From contig JADQAZ010000001.1 in NCBI GenBank assembly GCA_018524345.1, positions 1,488,001-1,552,000 on the forward strand: a DNA stretch of 64,000 nt, read 5' to 3'. Position 1 is the first letter of the stretch, and every line of letters begins with the position of its first letter. Under the pieces are notes generated by a model that saw nothing but the letters and a program-made list of their open reading frames with translations, did not search any database and was not told where the DNA came from. Shown here in pieces: positions 62,672 to 64,000 of this stretch. Both the position numbers and the translations under genes were made by a program. The stretch is from Harenicola maris. Lineage in GTDB: Bacteria; Pseudomonadota; Alphaproteobacteria; Rhodobacterales; Rhodobacteraceae.

Positions 62672-64000
62672 TCAGCGGAAAACGCCGGAGTTGATCCGCT
62701 TGATTGTTTTCTTTTTCGCGGGCTGGCCAGAAGCCGTTTTCTTAGTGGTTGTCCGCGTGATGATCTTTTTCTTTGTGGAGGTCTTGGCGGTGGTTTTAGC
62801 CGCCGCCTTTGTGGTTGTTTTCTTGGCGGTGCCGCGGGTGGATTTATAGGTGCCTTTGACGGCCTTTGCTGCGACCTTTTTCTTTTCGACAACGCGGGCG
62901 CAGACGACTTTTTCCTCTGTCTTCAACACGCGCAGCAGGGCGTTTGTCGGATCAAGGTTGTCGGGCGCGGTTTTGCGGCTGGCGTAGTAGCGGACCAGAG
63001 CGAGTTTGGAGCCCTTGCCCCAGTCGCCGTCGATGGCCATGCGGTAGCAGCCAAGGCGGCGCAGCTCGCGCTGAGCCTCTTTGGCCAGTTCCTTGCCATC
63101 AAGCTGATCCAATGTGGTGTCGATGCCAGCGGCGGCGGCGGTTTCTTCGTCAACCTCCTGGCCGATCACGCGGCTGCGGGGCTCGGTGATCGGGCCGAGG
63201 CTGCGGGTCGGGGACAGAGCCGCGAGCACCAGAGCGTCGCCTTGGCGAATGGTGCTGGTGGTTGCGGTTGGATCGGCGGGCAGCACGCTGGCGAGTTGCT
63301 CGTTCGCGGCGGCGGCTTGTTCAGCCTGCTCCGCGGTGAGGGCCTGCTCTGCCTGACCGGGGGTCAGGGTTGTGCCGGTTTGCGGGTTCATCCGCGCGAC
63401 CTGTGTTTCAACGGCTGCGCCGGCCTCACTTGTGGCGGCGACGGAGGCGCGGGAGGCCTCGTTGTTGATCTGGGCGGCCTGATTGGCGTTGACCGTGCTG
63501 GGCGTTTCAACGCGCAGCTCGACCGGCTCTGACGGGCTTACATCGTCGATGATCAGAAGCGGCGAAGCCTCGATGCCGGAGGTGTCGAGGGAGACGACCT
63601 CTACCACGGGCTCTTCCGGAGCGTCGTCGATGGTGATCTCGATCTCGACGCCGGAGTTGCCCAAAGCGGCCAAGAGGCGCTGGCGGGTGTCGGGGTCGAG
63701 GGCGGCGATCATTTCATAATCGGCCTCGGTCAGGGCCGCGGAACGCTCAACCTCGGGCTCGAAATAGAACTGCGCAAAGAGGGAGTTCTGCTCAAACGGG
63801 ACCTGCTTTTCGAAGGTATCGGCGCGCACATCGTTACGCACGCGGATCATCATGTCAGAGATCGAAATCCCCGGTGTTTCCATGTGATCGAGAAGCGCGA
63901 GGGTGAAGGGGGAGTTCTCCCCTGCCCCGTCGGAGGTGACATTGCCCGGCTGGGTGGCGAAGGCGACGTAGGTGCCGGTGCCGGTTTCAAGCTTGGCCAG
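62672..64000 (-). CDS. Caspase-like (peptidase C14) protein with lysine-rich tail, C-terminal part
   Basis: The frame is open to the right window edge, so the N terminus is missing. The visible part begins with YVAFATQPGNVTSDGAGE and NSPFTLALLDHM, then ISDMMIRVRNDV, the final part of a metacaspase-type p20 domain. The catalytic His and Cys lie outside the window. Then come about 200 acidic, Ala-rich residues, a peptidoglycan-binding-like segment (AQRELRRLGCYRMAIDGDWG) and a tail of Lys, Thr and Ala repeats (KKTTTKAAAKTTAKTSTKKK). Such proteins are secreted or membrane proteases of unknown role in alphaproteobacteria. Confidence 0.85.
   Translation of the reverse strand: MAKLETGTGTYVAFATQPGNVTSDGAGENSPFTLALLDHMETPGISISDMMIRVRNDVRADTFEKQVPFEQNSLFAQFYFEPEVERSAALTEADYEMIAALDPDTRQRLLAALGNSGVEIEITIDDAPEEPVVEVVSLDTSGIEASPLLIIDDVSPSEPVELRVETPSTVNANQAAQINNEASRASVAATSEAGAAVETQVARMNPQTGTTLTPGQAEQALTAEQAEQAAAANEQLASVLPADPTATTSTIRQGDALVLAALSPTRSLGPITEPRSRVIGQEVDEETAAAAGIDTTLDQLDGKELAKEAQRELRRLGCYRMAIDGDWGKGSKLALVRYYASRKTAPDNLDPTNALLRVLKTEEKVVCARVVEKKKVAAKAVKGTYKSTRGTAKKTTTKAAAKTTAKTSTKKKIITRTTTKKTASGQPAKKKTIKRINSGVFR

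Noticed and set aside
1-64000. CRISPR array, tRNA or rRNA genes
   Set aside because: No regularly spaced repeats, no tRNA-like cloverleaf and no rRNA sequence were seen on reading; a tRNA scan was not possible here.

Overview
The window is high-GC DNA from an alphaproteobacterium, most likely a member of the Roseobacter group (Rhodobacteraceae). The evidence is the gene set: a tetrameric sarcosine oxidase, an Atm1-type ABC exporter, CcmI, DUF1289, a SodB-type superoxide dismutase, and several uptake systems (RbsABC-type, LivKHMGF, TRAP) for small organic compounds. Genes are tightly packed, with many ATGA and TGATG stop/start overlaps. I see no rRNA, tRNA, CRISPR array, transposase, integrase or phage gene.

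Layout. 0-3.3 kb holds a lipid-linked sugar module (methyltransferase end, GtrA, polyprenyl-phosphate glycosyltransferase, large membrane protein). 3.3-11 kb holds housekeeping and envelope genes: Atm1-type exporter, DUF3047, LysM protein, LOG-family enzyme, RarD, metallophosphoesterase, SodB and a secreted protein. 11.5-14.9 kb holds a double-headed glycosyltransferase whose two halves meet at an A9 tract, coupled to a sulfotransferase. 14.9-21.9 kb is a sarcosine oxidase locus in which soxB is separated from soxDAG by four small unrelated genes. 22.1-25.2 kb holds ccmI, ruvX, a DUF1289 gene and dusA.

25.5-57.4 kb is a large catabolic region. Its left part joins a PEP-mutase/isocitrate-lyase-type lyase, an isochorismatase-type hydrolase, an IclR regulator, a sugar-type ABC importer operon with an SDR and a zinc alcohol dehydrogenase, a divergent aldehyde dehydrogenase and two further SDRs. 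The middle holds a branched-chain-type ABC importer with a PuuE-like polysaccharide deacetylase, then a GntR/FCD regulator, an FAD monooxygenase, a maleate-isomerase-like protein lacking the usual cysteines, a peroxiredoxin, an enol-lactonase-like hydrolase and a divergently split TRAP transporter. The right part holds a luciferase-like monooxygenase with a flavin reductase that carries a MarR-like domain, two glutathione transferases, a TetR regulator, a shortened luciferase-like paralogue, a LysR regulator and a DUF849 (BKACE) enzyme. Taken together the enzymes suggest oxidative ring opening followed by hydrolysis to short acids; the substrate cannot be read from the sequence. Repeated operator-like palindromes tie distant parts together: GTATAC pairs with exactly the same 62-bp spacing before two operons, and a near-identical ATTTATC-N4-GATAAAT palindrome at the TRAP and TetR promoters.

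57.4-64 kb returns to core functions: phosphoglycolate phosphatase, acetate kinase with phosphotransacetylase, a two-domain peptidoglycan hydrolase (M23 plus lytic transglycosylase), and the C-terminal part of a caspase-like protein with a lysine-rich tail that runs off the window.
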